From assembly GCA_024180945.1 (NCBI GenBank), contig JAKSGN010000022.1:124001-188000 (forward strand): DNA of 64,000 nt, given 5' to 3'. This DNA comes from Macrophomina tecta (lineage: Eukaryota > Ascomycota > Dothideomycetes > Botryosphaeriales > Botryosphaeriaceae). Under the pieces are notes generated by a model that ran no database searches, was not told where the DNA came from, and worked only from the letters and a program-made list of their open reading frames with translations. Of this stretch, positions 1 to 11,067 are shown in pieces (the first letter of the stretch is position 1; every line of letters begins with the position of its first letter). The translations under genes and the position numbers were made by a program.

Positions 1-22
1 ACGTATTATATAACCCCTACCT

Positions 23-2899
23 CTATTGCCTCCAGCCCAATTGCTTCCTACTCATATAAACCTCGTTGTAGCTATTAACACGTTGTTGCTTGCGAGGCGA
101 GAGTCGAATAGGCAGCTCTAGCGGGCGCTTGCGAGTAAGCCGTATTGGCATTGTAAGTAGCAGTGGTGGAGGCGACGGAGTTGCGATTGAACGTGCCGAT
201 GAGAGAGGTGAATTAGAAGGCGATTGAAGGAGTAACCGGGCCCACTGCTGCTGCTGCTGAATAACGTACTCTTGGCCCTGCTGGTGTTGATATTTAAGAA
301 GAGGCCGCCACCGTCGCTCGTACATATCGCGGTGTTGCACTACTCTCCCACGCCTTATAACCTCTAGATGACGGTCTTCATAAGGCTGTAATTCAGCCTC
401 GCATTCAAAGTTGGTAATACGGCGTCTTTGCGTTTCAATCCTTGACTTAAGGAAGCGCACATCACTCTCCTTGCGCCACACCGTTTTATTGGCCTGCGGA
501 TTAGCTAGCTGGGCGGCAAAGAGCGTCTCCTTCGCCTTACTCAACTCAACCTCCAGGCTCTGAAGAACAGCCCGGGCGCGCTTAGCCATTACTCCCCATG
601 TTGTTTCTGATGGTGAGCCAAGCTCAGGCCATTCAATTGGTCCTGTGTAGCCTAGTATAGGTGTAGAAGGTATGCGGGGTGGCGGTGAAGTCCATGTACG
701 GCTTAGAACGTCCTCCAGGGGCGTTCTTGGTAGAGGAGTACGGTGGGTGTTGGTTTCCGCAAGTGCTGACGGCGGCACAACGTCATCGCTAGAGCTACTA
801 GAGTCGCTAGAGTCGCTTTCGGGGCTGATTTCAATAGGGCTTACATCGCCGGGTGAGCTGGAGCCGTCGCTTGGTGGTTCATGGCCTTGTACGTTGACGG
901 TGCTAAGGCTTGGAAGTGCGCAACGAGGTTGATATTTTCGCCCAGGTGTCTTATCAGTCTTATCGGTCCCTCCGCTAGGCCTATTATGGGTGCTGCTAGG
1001 CCTATTTTGGCTGCTGCCTGGCCTCTCTGCTGTCTCTGCTTGTATTACGGCCGCCTCCGCTTCTTCATCAACACCTACTCCACCAATATACGGCCCAAAT
1101 GGCTCAGGATTCCGACGGCAGCGCAGCTTGCCATGACCGCTGAAGCCGCAAATTGAGCAGCGGTACGTCCTAACAGGCCTGGCAGGTCCTTTTGGCGCTT
1201 CCTTACGCTTCGTTTGCTGACGTCCGGAGCGGCTTCTAATATTTGGTGGCAAGAGTTCACCCTCCACTAAGTAATCCAGCTCTAGCGGCTTTAACGATAG
1301 TCGGTACGCCTCTCTCTGCGTCTCAAGCTTCCACATATCGCTAATCCAGAGGTGTTCAGGCCGTCTCTTCATGCGCAAGGCCAGCGCGCAGGCGTGTTCA
1401 CAAGGGAGTCCTTCGTCCAGCCAATCCATGCAGTTACAGCGGTTGTCTGCTAACGCCACCTTATAGTGAACCTCTCCCTCATCTAGAGACACAATAACCT
1501 TGCCGGAGCCGTCAATCTCGTTAGCGGGCGTCGCTTTCATTTGCTGCGCAATAGCCGTATGCTCCTCTAGCTTGCGCGCCGCGTATGTAGTAAGTCTAAA
1601 GGCGTTAGGGTGTGTAGCTGTACGCCGCTTAAAGAAGCACGCCTGTACTAAGTTATATATTTATTCTAGTGCCTTGAGCGGCTGCTGATGACGCGCATTA
1701 TTAATCTGCTTATTCATCGACTCTACTGGATTATTCGTTATATTGTTGTAGCGCCGGAGGCCTGCTGGCTGCGTACACCTTGCCCAGTGGCTGAGAGTTA
1801 TATTTGATACGTAAGTTTCGGCGTCGCTATTTACCTCTCGAAGGCTCCTTATATGATGAGAAAAGGCCGCCTCCTTCGCTGCATAGGCAGCCCGTCGAAA
1901 GTGCTTTGCAGCTAACGCGCTAAACTTCTTATGAACGTTACGAGCCATATGATTAATACAGTAGAAGTGGTGAAGGTGGAGGACGTCTCTAACGGCTTTA
2001 ATAAGGGCAGCGTTGCGATCAGAGACAACGGAAAATTTGGTATAATCCCGACGATTTACTAGTAAATTTATTAGAGCTAACGGAGAATTCCTAGTGCCTA
2101 GATACTTACTAGTAGCTTCATTAAACCTTGCTGCCCTGGCTAAGTCGGTGCAAAAGGATGCCCAGCTAATGTCATCTTCGCCCGGGTATAACCCCCAAGC
2201 GATAGGTAAGGTTTCGTTGTTTGCGTCCTTGACAACGGCCATGAAGAGGTGCAACGAGCTATGCTGACATTTGAGCCATGTAGAGTCCAGAAAGATTACC
2301 GGTATGGTGAACGGCAGCGCCTCCATGCACGCAAGAGGCGCTAAGAAACAGGACTTAAATTGACGGCCGTGTATACCGCTTATAGTGTTGAGGCTCGTAT
2401 ACGCATTACGAGTGCGACTGTCTGGAAACTCGGCTTCAGCAAGGAACGACTCCATGAGACGGAAGCTCCTTAGCTCATCTAGTGATAATACACCCTGCAC
2501 CTCCTCCATGGCCCTCCGGGCTTGCTTATACGTTGGCATGACGCCTCGCTGAGTAAAGAGGTAGTTGCGAGCCTCCGCAGTCGATGCAGTAGGACGGCCT
2601 TTCATATACGGAGTAAGTACTGTAGCCAACACCTCACGGCTTACCGCATGCTTGGAGTTATTAGTATTAGCCAGCGGGCTACACGTATGCTCCTTCGCCT
2701 CAACAACATGGCAGAGGCCGTCAGCCCGACGGCGTATACTAATGTAGAAGGCGCAACCGTCCTTGCAGCGCGCACGCCACCGATTGGTGTTATTATTAGG
2801 GGACGGCTTAAACGATGAGCCGGCGGCTCCGGAGGCTCGTTTAATAGCTGTTGCGGCCTCCTTGATGGAGTCATATACAACACCGACTGCAGGCAACAT
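23..2899 (-). pseudogene. MULE transposase split by one in-frame stop
   Basis: Mutator-like (MULE) transposase on the minus strand, read from 2899 down to 23. The upstream part (2899-1661, 412 aa) has an N-terminal Cys/His DNA-binding domain (C..C..HTC around residues 44-72) and the MULE DDE core, with first Asp in FLDSTW and second in VVSDRN followed by INHMARNVHKKF. The downstream part (1540-23, 505 aa) has a SWIM finger (CNC..PCEHAC), a CCHC knuckle (CSICGFSGHGKLRC) and a Ser/Gln-rich tail. I translated the gap: it is in the same frame and fully open, so the only lesion is a TAA at 1661-1663, compatible with CAA to TAA. Nothing is frameshifted. One end of the element lies outside the window, so its TIRs cannot be paired. 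Family call is firm; whether it can still make protein by readthrough is unknown. Confidence 0.9.
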
Positions 2900-3463
2900 T
2901 GTGATAAAAGCGGTAACGAATTTGAAGGCTTAAAAGGCTCTGAAGGCTTGAACGGCTCTGAGAGGCGTAAGGAGGAGGAGGAGGAGGAGGAGGAGGAGGC
3001 AACGGCAGTGAGGAGTAAGTTACATTAAAACTCAACACCAAAGCTAATATATAAATCGCCCAATAGGGATAGGTAACAACGAACCTTTACACCGGCCCCT
3101 TCGGAAGACAAAACCGACCAGCATTTGCCTGCGAAATACCCTTGCAAGAGGTGGATTGTGTCCGATAGGGTGGTTTGTGCGTTTTCGGCCTGAATGAGGG
3201 TGGATTTGGTATTTTCGTCAATAAGATATCTCCCTCGTTAACATATCGTGGGTCTAGTCAGGTTATAATATGTTCCGGTAAGCGCAACTGGAGTGGATTG
3301 CTAAGATATATCTCTTTCGTTACTAATAGCTATATATTTCTATATACGTCAAGGGGGCGCACGTAAAGTATTGCCCTGCTGGATGTCGCCACTTGTGGCG
3401 GCTCCACCCTGGATGATTCGTCTGCCATTCTACACCGCACCTTCCGCCTCGACTTCACTCGCC
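2900..3463. other. Upstream flank of MULE 1
   Basis: No gene seen. A (GGA)n tract occupies 2971-2999. Around 3150-3310 there are recurrent GTGGATT words resembling the subterminal words of the second MULE at 8-11 kb, so the terminal region of this first MULE probably lies here, but the partner end is outside the window. Confidence 0.4.
2971..2999. repeat. (GGA)n microsatellite
   Basis: Uninterrupted GGA/GAG trinucleotide tract just upstream of the first MULE start codon. Confidence 0.9.
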
Positions 3464-5451
3464 ATGGCTCGTCCGGAGCCAGGCACTGCTGCCTCTACGC
3501 CGCGAGGCACGCAAGCAAAAAGGAACAAAGATAACGGTATGAATGTCCATATACCACTTCGCCGTTGCGTCCGGCTCCTTACTGTGTAACAGCCCCCGCA
3601 CCAGAGGACACCGGACAGCCTTCAAGGAAAAGCCTTCGCGTTCGTGGACGGCCTCCCGAGTGTGGCGAGCTAGAATTCCCTAGTAAACCTCGGACCAAGA
3701 AGGCAGGGGTTGGACAACCCGATCAATTCATCATAGACACGGATCTGACATTGGCATAGCCACCCCCAATCAGAGCGGCAACTCTCCAGTCTCCCTCTAC
3801 GGTCCGACAGTTACAAGTTGCGACTCCCAAAGGCAGAATCAGCAAGTCTGGGCACTTTGATCAATCCGAAGACCCCCATCAGGAACCACCTGCACCACAC
3901 AGCGGGGCCGCCGAAACCCCTCCCGCGATACGGAACAATTCTATACATACTGATCGCACCGAACACTGGGTGCTCGACGCTCCCGTACCCAAGACGCTAA
4001 CGGATTGGGTGACCGATCCAATGGCTATGCTCCCACCAATGCAGCCGGCTGAAACCCGTAATCGCTCCAGAACAGGCACGCCGACTGATACCCCGAGACC
4101 GGAACCGGACAAGGCCAGCTTGAACTCAAAGATCGGGTCCTCTGATACGACTTTTCCCGATATACTAAAGCAGGGACATCCTTTCGTCAAGAGTTATCTA
4201 CACGACTATGAGGGAGTGGAGGGGGAAGGGCCCAATGTCGAAAGCATAACCCTCTGCGGCACACTGCGGGACACTTCTCCAACTCGGCTACCTGATCACC
4301 GTTATGACGACAATAAAATCTTCAAACAAAATCTGAGAGGACTCATCTCCGTGAACGAGACGACGGTTCGCCACACGTTACATGATTTCGTTTGCCCTCC
4401 GGCTAGAGGCTTAGCATCCCGCATCCGCCATGACGAAAAGCTAGCCCCGTTGTTGTCCCAGCATTACGACCTGTTCGCTGACGCCATGGATGAGCAGTGG
4501 AATAGACGCTGCGCCATTTTCAAAGATCAAGATGTCGTGTCGCTTCCAAAACCCGATTATTGTGTCGGATTTAACAGATGGGCTTTTTCGACGAGTCAGC
4601 AACACAAGCTTACGAGCCTTACTCGAAACCATCAATGCAAATGGCATCCGATCGCGCAGATGTTCTTCCCATTCCTGACTTGCGAAGCGAAGAAGAAAGG
4701 AGCTCTAGAGTATGGCGACCATCAGAATGCTCACAGTATGACGTTGGCAGTCATGGCTGTAGTTGAGCTGTTCACAGCTGCGGAATGCAAGGAACTCCTT
4801 CGCCGCACAGTTCTGGGTTTCTCCGTCACATATAATGGAAACATGGTGAATCTGTTTTGCCACTATCCAGATTTTCGAGGCAATGTGACAGACATTTATC
4901 GCACGAGTCTTGGTACATTTCGCTACGATCAAAACTTCTTTAAGGAGCGGTGGACATCATACGATTTTGTGAGGAACATCTATGAAATTTGGACGCCTAT
5001 GCACTTCAAGCAGATTTGCCAAGCCCTCGATAGGTGTAATAGGAGGTTTAATATATTCAGTCTACCGAGTAACAGTGGAGGAACCGCCACACCAAGCGAA
5101 GTTGCCAGTATAGCCCGGAGAATGACAGTGGAGAGTGATACATCGACAGTCAGGGGGACCGTAAGAGCTGGAAGCAACACTCCGGTGCCTGATATCGGAC
5201 CTCCTCAACTGCCGCCGACAACGGAATCCCCAGAAAACCTTGTGAGCGGTTCGGCCATCGAAACTCCTCTGTCTAGAAATGGCTCTGTACAACTTTCAGC
5301 TACCGCACCACAACCAGAAACTCAATCTCCGAACGGTGATGGTATAACAAAAAACGATGGTAAGACACATTTGTTCCCCCCCCCCAACCCACCCAAAAAA
5401 AAAACAAAGCCATCTTCGATACACAATGGATCGGATTATGTTATTAAATGA
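3464..5451 (+). pseudogene. DUF7924-like protein (putative PD-(D/E)XK fold) with one TAG
   Basis: Fungal DUF7924-type protein. Proposed start is ATG 3464. An intron at 3537-3592 (GTATGA...AACAG, 56 bp) joins exon 1 in frame to a continuous reading frame that runs to 5451. That frame is interrupted only by TAG at 3757-3759; I translated 3760-3970 and it is open, so the apparent later start near 3970 is a GTG inside the protein. The conserved domain (about 4440-5060) contains PDYCVGF, then FFPFLTCEAKKK, then YGDHQNAHSM and FSVTYNGNMVNLFCHYP. The PD...ExK spacing fits a restriction-endonuclease-like fold (inference). N- and C-termini are low complexity (Pro/Ser/Thr), ending in KKKTK. There is a C9/A9 homopolymer near 5376-5403. 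DUF7924 proteins are common in fungal accessory regions; their function is not established. Confidence 0.75.
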
Positions 5452-5835
5452 GACTTGATTGCTAAATCTATTTCTGCAGAACGACATCAAAGAAAGAAAC
5501 GAAAATTGGACACCTCAAATCCCTTACAACGCTTTCCATAACATGTGTTTATTTCCTATTAATAGTGTTTGGCATTTTCAACTTATGTCTGTTTCTCCTA
5601 TACATCCAGATGCCATTATAGATGGTGTATATATTCCTAAAACAGTATCAAATAGAATTGCGACTATTACACACATTTGTTGATATATCTTTCCTTACTA
5701 GACCAAAATACTCACTTGGTCTCTTCTTGCCAAGTGTCCGTATGGCCGCTGCTAAGTGGGGTTACAAGGGAACCATAATCCCAATGGCTAGTAGCTGTTT
5801 CAACCTGCTATACCACATTGGCACGAAGCCTGGTG
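5452..5835. other. Intergenic, no gene recognised
   Basis: AT-richer spacer between the DUF7924 gene and the decarboxylase relic. No domain, repeat or RNA gene was recognised. Confidence 0.5.
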
Positions 5836-6716
5836 CTAGCGTGGTCGGTTTGAACGAGTCTTGGAGGCTTCCCATGCCACCTGGCAATACTGTTCCGCCT
5901 TGGCCGCCGGGTCCGCGGCGTTGCAGATCCCCCCTACAGATGATGATGACATCGCAACCTTGCAGCATGACTTCTTGCGGCGTAGCGTGCCGCTGTCCAA
6001 GCGCGTCTTAGCCGGCAAACTCAGAGCTATCTAGCGACTCTTTCGGCGGAAGCGCGCAACCTGGCGTCATGACGGCGAAATCGTCGTCGGGCGTCGAGCC
6101 CAGCGGAGTCAGCGCGATGAAGCCCATGACGAAATCACGTCGATGGCGAGCCATGGTCACGCATTCGTTTGTGTACCGGGCATCCAGGAGAGTGCCGGCC
6201 GAGGTCATCTGTGCCAGCAGGAGTATCGCACGGTCCTCGGGTGGTTTTAGGGATCCTTTGAATCAGTTTCTGTGAGTTGCCGCAGAGTCGATGGTCCGCC
6301 GGGCGAGAGGTTCTTTTATCTACTTCGAACCGCTGTCCTTCCGGTCGTTGTTGTTGCTTCTTACACGCGTCCACCTCCAGAGCCAGACCCCGCAGCATGT
6401 TCGGGCCGTGCGCGTTGACGATGTGCGCCCATTCCAAGTTATGGTGGTCTCCGGCAGCGCATTGTTGCTGCACCGTAAAGTCGAAGTCGGCGAACTTGCG
6501 GTCCTCGAAGATGATGCAGCGGTGGCGCCGCGTGAGGGTCTGCGTCCCAGCACGCGTGCATGTCGGCGTGCGTCTTGAAGACGACGATGCTCGGGCCCAC
6601 GGCGTCAGCTAGCGCCAGCATGGACGCTGAGGAGGTCACGTCGGCGCTGGCACAGTGTTGAACTCTTCGCCTGCACCAGATTACGCAAGTACCGCAATAA
6701 AGAATGCGTGGAGTCT
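5836..6716 (-). pseudogene. pyrG/ura3-like: Relic of orotidine-5'-phosphate decarboxylase
   Basis: Decayed copy of OMP decarboxylase, the last enzyme of UMP synthesis. Family blocks appear in the right order on the minus strand but in different frames: [12 protein letters not shown] (about 6700-6660), [20 protein letters not shown] and VVFKTHADM (about 6640-6560), [10 protein letters not shown] then EWAHIVNAHG (about 6510-6400), TSAGTLLDARYT and FVMGFIA then MTPGCALP (about 6205-6040), LGQRHATPQEV then GCDVIIICRG (about 5990-5920), and DPAAKAEQYCQVAWEA (about 5900-5850). At least three frame changes separate them, so no functional protein is expected. The catalytic Lys blocks (KTH, EDRKFAD) are still readable. 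The usual single-copy gene must lie elsewhere if the organism is a uracil prototroph. Capture or duplication followed by decay is the likeliest origin. Confidence 0.85.
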
Positions 6717-7032
6717 GGGTTGGCCCTTATCTTTGGAACTTTGCAGGGCTCCGGTGTGCTCCGTCAGAAATCTGGAGGTCTTTGCGGGGCTGAGACTTCA
6801 ACAGAAGTTTTCATTGGTAACACACTCCCGATCTCGCGTTCCCAACGCAATCGACGAGTTCCGTGACGGATTAGGCTTCTCCGCGAGACTCGAGTTCTTC
6901 CCTCCAAATTATTATCTTTACGCCTCAAAATTTGACAAAAGCTTGAAGAGCAAGGAGGGAAAGCACAAAATAGTAAAATAGAAAGAAGAAGATAGCAAAA
7001 TGAATTTCCGGTCGGTGGATATGAGAAATTCA
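6717..7032. other. Intergenic spacer
   Basis: No gene recognised between the decarboxylase relic and the kinase-like gene. The region is A-rich near 6940-7000. Confidence 0.5.
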
Positions 7033-7863
7033 TCATTCCTCGCAGCCTCCGAAAGCAAAACCACCTCCTCGCCCAGACCTGTCCAACAGCTGATTCCGTA
7101 GACTCTGCATTTCCTTCTTCCTCAGCTGCTCAGAGGTATTCTCCTGGAAATGTTCGAAGTCAATTATCCTGACCCCGTCCTGCCCAACGAGGAAGTTATA
7201 CCGATTCGCATCACCATGCAAAAGACCAAGCCCATGAAATCTCCCCAGAACTGCCTCGCAGCCGCTCAAATCATCAATTGACGCGTTACGTTGACCTTCC
7301 AACTTCTCCAGCAACAAGCCCATCACATGGCCACTCTCATGGACGTGTCCGAGGAAGCGGGGAGCGATGTCTGAGGCACCATGTTGCAGCAGCGCTCGGT
7401 ACGCCCGCGTCTCCCGCTCGATACGGTGGATCTCCCATTCAAATCTTGCAATCTTGGCAGTCACCGCCACCTTATCCTCGCTTGATAGCAGTTGTGGTAC
7501 TGATGGTGCTGCCAGGCCGCGAAATGCGTACTTGCTTATCAGAGCCTCAAAAGCAGCACCCGTTAGCTGCTCTGTTCGTTCCAGGTCGAGAACATTGATC
7601 TGAGCGCTGTGCCAGATGCTTCGGACCCCTGCAAATTTTTGGTTGGACAGTGATGTCTTTAGCTCGCCGGACTCGGCGCCGCGAGATATGTGTGCGACGG
7701 TCCAATTATCATCGTGGTAAGGCAGTAGAGGCAATGAGCCGAGGGGAAAAGAAAGTGTGTCTCTGTCGAAGGTTGCTGGTGCAATGCTAAGGTATTTGAC
7801 CCGGTTGCCGATTCGGAGGCGGTACTCGCTCTCTGTCAGGGCAATATGATGATGATGATGAAT
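7033..7863 (-). CDS. Small protein-kinase-like (phosphotransferase-fold) protein, 5' end incomplete
   Basis: Compact kinase-fold protein of the fungal type sometimes mislabelled alpha-galactosidase A. The catalytic loop HGDANRYN carries the HxDxxxxN signature and is followed by IIDFE, the metal-binding position of APH/RIO-like kinases. Upstream lies a KVAVTAKIARFEWEIHRIERETRAY block matching the N-lobe/helix region. The frame is open back to 7863, past the first non-ATG start, and homology-like sequence (ESEYRLRIGNRVKYLSIAPATFD) continues there. The nearest ATG (7867-7865) is one base out of frame, directly before a (CAT)5 run, so the true start is either in an upstream exon or was lost by a one-base indel. 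Substrate unknown. The second MULE inserted about 110 bp upstream and may have removed the promoter. Confidence 0.7.
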   Translation of the reverse strand: MHHHHHIALTESEYRLRIGNRVKYLSIAPATFDRDTLSFPLGSLPLLPYHDDNWTVAHISRGAESGELKTSLSNQKFAGVRSIWHSAQINVLDLERTEQLTGAAFEALISKYAFRGLAAPSVPQLLSSEDKVAVTAKIARFEWEIHRIERETRAYRALLQHGASDIAPRFLGHVHESGHVMGLLLEKLEGQRNASIDDLSGCEAVLGRFHGLGLLHGDANRYNFLVGQDGVRIIDFEHFQENTSEQLRKKEMQSLRNQLLDRSGRGGGFAFGGCEE

Positions 7864-7977
7864 TCATAGACCGTCCCAGCCGCCGATGGCAGCTATGCGG
7901 CGCTCAGCCGGCTTCACTGCGCCCGCTAGGCCCGTTTGAGCCTGATTGAGACGACGGAGTCCGGCCTGCTCTCTATC

Positions 7978-8053
7978 GGGGTAAATTCGAAATCCACACC
8001 TCAGAGGGTCAAATTCACCAAATCCACACACCCGCTCTGAATCCACACCTCCG
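7978..8053. repeat. Left TIR of MULE 2
   Basis: 76 bases, identical to the reverse complement of 10992-11067. It contains four AATCCACAC-like words. Confidence 0.95.
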
Positions 8054-8337
8054 TGGATAGGCCGCAACCGTGCGCTGTCGCTTGGCGCCGCTAATTTCTT
8101 AGCGGTCGAGCACAGACCAGGGTCGCCTCGTATACGCCGCCACTGCCTCTAGGATCACCACCCTATCGTAAGTCTTGGCACGGTGTTGACCTTTCCGCCC
8201 CGCCCTACGCGCGCATACACGCGCCCTAGCGCCTGAACGCATCCTCCAATGGAATGAGGCGCCTTACTCCCTTCGTTGAAGACACGTATAAAGTCGTCTA
8301 AGATCACAAGTTTCCCTAGTTCCTTAGTAAAATAGTC

Positions 8338-8462
8338 CAAAATCTGAATCCACATGTCTAAACAAGCTTGGTCCAAATCCACACCTCTACCAATTGCCCT
8401 AATCCAAACCCACACTTCTCTTGATTTTGCTGATCCAAATCCACATATCCTTGCAATTATCC
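8338..8462. repeat. Subterminal AATCCACA word cluster
   Basis: Between the transposase tail and the left TIR, TCCAAATCCACA-type words recur (near 8370, 8400 and 8430), echoing words inside the TIR. Clustered subterminal copies are a usual arrangement for transposase binding sites (inference). Confidence 0.6.
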
Positions 8463-10835
8463 TCACCTAATTGTCCTGGGACGCTTGCCCGCGAGCACTA
8501 CGCAGTCGACTGTCGGCCTAGCGCGCTTGCTTCTGCGCTGCGGCCCTTGCGAGGGGTCCGATGCGCCCCCTGGTATACGCCCTGGTGTAGGCGCAGGTGC
8601 AGGCGCAGGTGTGTGCGCTGGTGAGGGAGTAGGGCTGGGTATTATCCGCGTGCTGGATAACGGCGATGATGCTAGCGTCCGTAGATGCCGCGCGCCTGGT
8701 GGTGAGGGCGATTGGAGGACGTTAATCTCTTGTTGGAGGCGCTTAAGCCTTGAGTTCACGTTCTTAACGCTTGAAGTGCCGCTCTAGTCGCTATAGACGC
8801 TTTTGTTAGATCCGCTTTCGCTCGTGAGGTCGCTGTTGCTAGCTTGCGCGACGTTGATATTGCTAAGAAGGTTACTACTACCGTTAGCCACGTTAGAATC
8901 TTCGCGGATGTGCTGGAGAGCCTCTCGCGCGCGTCGACTGCGCGCAGCTTGCCGCTTTCTTATATTAAGGCGTCGCCGAGGGGTCGTAGGAGGAGGTGTT
9001 GCAGATAAAGCGTTCTTACCGTCGCTACGAAACGGATTAGGTGGGCTCTGGCAGGCACGCGAGGAGTGTCTAGGTTCGCCGCACTGGCTATATCTGTAGA
9101 CGCGTCGCGCGATACGGTTACGCCTCTTCTTACGCTTCTTTCGCGGCCGACCTGGCCGCTTCTCGAGTCTTGGTGGTAGGGCCTCCGTCTCTCGCAGGAT
9201 ATTAACCTCTATTGGACTTATTCGCCACTCGTACGTCTTCCGGTAGTTGTCCACGCCGTATATTACGCTAGCCTCGACGTCATTTGGTATGCGTCCTATG
9301 CGCAACGATAGCGCGAAGGCGTGCCTATAAGGAAACTGATTCTCTTGGTAGAAGCGGCAGGTGCAAGATCTAGTATTTAGATCGACTTTGTATGTCTTGC
9401 TGAAGGCAGCGTTGAATACGGATTCTTCGCCGCCGGTGGACCTCGCGACTGATAACTTTCTAGCCTCTTCTAGATGCCTCTCGCGTAAGGACTGTTTATA
9501 CCGTATAAGCGGCTCCTCTAGTGGGCTATGTATCCTTAGCCGGCGCGCTGCGAACTTCTCTATTATTAGGAAGTAGAGGCGGTAGAGATAATCGAAGGGC
9601 AAGTATTCTCTTACCTGGAGGAGCTTCGAATTAACAGATTCAACGGCATTGCTAGTTATCTGGCCGTAGCGACGGTACTCCGCCGGTGCGTACGACCGCG
9701 CCCAATGCTCATATCCGAGCGCTTGAAGCTGATCTGCACAGGCGTAATTGTAGTCGCGAAGCTCCTCCATTAGGTACGCGAAGTGCGTCTTCTTCTCAGC
9801 CCAGGCGAGGCGCTTAAAGAGCTCCTCACAGGCGACATCGTAGTCATTCCGGACGTTCTTTGCGAGGTGGAGGACACAAAAATAGTGATGGACTAGGTCC
9901 TGCGGTAGCTTCTCTCTCACAGCCTTTAGTAAGGAGGAGTTACGATCGCTAACAATAGAAAACCTCGCCTGGTCTTCGCGAAGTTCGGAGAGGAGCCGAA
10001 AGTCACACGCCCGGGCAAGTTGCTCGCAAAACCGGCCCCAGTTTTCGTCATTCTCGGCGGAGTAGACGCCCCAGGCGACAGGCAGCGTCCCGTTGTTGAA
10101 GTCCTTAACGGCCGCGACGAATAAGCACATACCGTAGCGGGATTTAATGAAGGTAGAGTCCAATATGATGACTGGAATACAGTAGAGAAGTGCTCTAACG
10201 CAGGCGTACGGGCAGACAAAGCAGCTATCGAAGCACTTCCCAGTATCGGTCTTAACTTCCGTGTAGTCACAGAAGGCATTAAAGCGATCCTCGTCCTCCT
10301 GGCCGTCTGGTGGGTCCTCTACCTCCTCTATGCTATCGCGGACGCTCCTCGGATAGTGGATCTCATGCATCAGGGCCTCGAGGCGCCGGAAACCGGTCTC
10401 CTCATCGCCATAAAGGTCGTCTAGCACAGCCCGGCGGGCCCGGCGGGCTTGCTGGCTTGTAATCCGCTGGCCGCGGTGAACGGCGAAGTTGCTGATGAGC
10501 GTATCTGGCTTCACAAAGGGACGATCGGCTACATACTTGCGGAAGACATGAGAGAGATACTGTCTACTCCGCGCCTGCTTGGACCCGAGGTGAGTAGACG
10601 CCGGGCAGGTGTGTTCGACGGCGTGCGTGATGCGCACGCCTCCGTCAGCCCACTGAGCAGCGCGTGCGTAGAAAGGACACTTATTAGCTGGCGCGCCAGC
10701 GCAGGAAGCGGCCCATCTTTTGCGGTTATTGTTGCTAGCTGGCTTATACGACTGATTGGCATTACCAACGGCAATAAGGATCGCTTTCTGAGCTTCTGAA
10801 ACTGAAGAAAAGAGAGTACCAGTAGTAGGAAGCAT
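8463..10835 (-). pseudogene. MULE 2 transposase, one TAG near the C-terminus and two zinc ligands lost
   Basis: Starts at ATG 10835 and is open to a TAG at 8784-8786. The same frame then continues without interruption to 8463, about 107 further residues of Ser/Pro-rich tail, so the TAG is probably a CAG to TAG change. Order of domains: N-terminal Cys/His finger (residues about 40-80), DDE core (VIILDSTFIK, IVSDRNSSLLKAV, HLAKNV), SWIM region, basic patch (KRPGRPRKKRKKRR), zinc knuckle. In the SWIM the third Cys is Tyr (CTC...FPYRHA), and in the knuckle the first Cys is Tyr (YRYSQCGEPRH...C). Both are TGY to TAY changes. The core looks intact; DNA binding or zinc binding by the C-terminal modules is doubtful. 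Confidence 0.88.
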
Positions 10836-10991
10836 AATAGCGCCGATAAGGATTTAACACTATAGCATAGAGTTACATTGCTACGAATTAGGTGTAGAAA
10901 CCCCCCGTCTGTGTGACGGGCGCGAAATAAGCGAGAATACGATAAGGGAAAAGCGTCTTGTCTGTGCCATTGCACTAATACGGTGGTACGT

Positions 10992-11067
10992 CGGAGGTGT
11001 GGATTCAGAGCGGGTGTGTGGATTTGGTGAATTTGACCCTCTGAGGTGTGGATTTCGAATTTACCCC
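10992..11067. repeat. Right TIR of MULE 2
   Basis: Exact inverted match of the left TIR; it ends ...TTACCCC. Confidence 0.95.

Larger units (their letters stand above)
7978..11067 (-). mobile_element. Complete MULE with 76-bp perfect TIRs
   Basis: A 3090-bp element bounded by identical inverted repeats at 7978-8053 and 10992-11067; I matched all 76 bases. Ends begin GGGGTAAATTCG. It contains one transposase frame on the minus strand and subterminal AATCCACA words. The flanking 9-11 bases do not match (left ...GCTCTCTATC, right TAAATCAATC), so no target-site duplication is visible. Identical TIRs imply recent activity or a recent end-to-end copy. Confidence 0.92.

Noticed and set aside
7978..11067. 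Target-site duplication for MULE 2
   Set aside because: The 9-11 bases on each side were compared and do not match.
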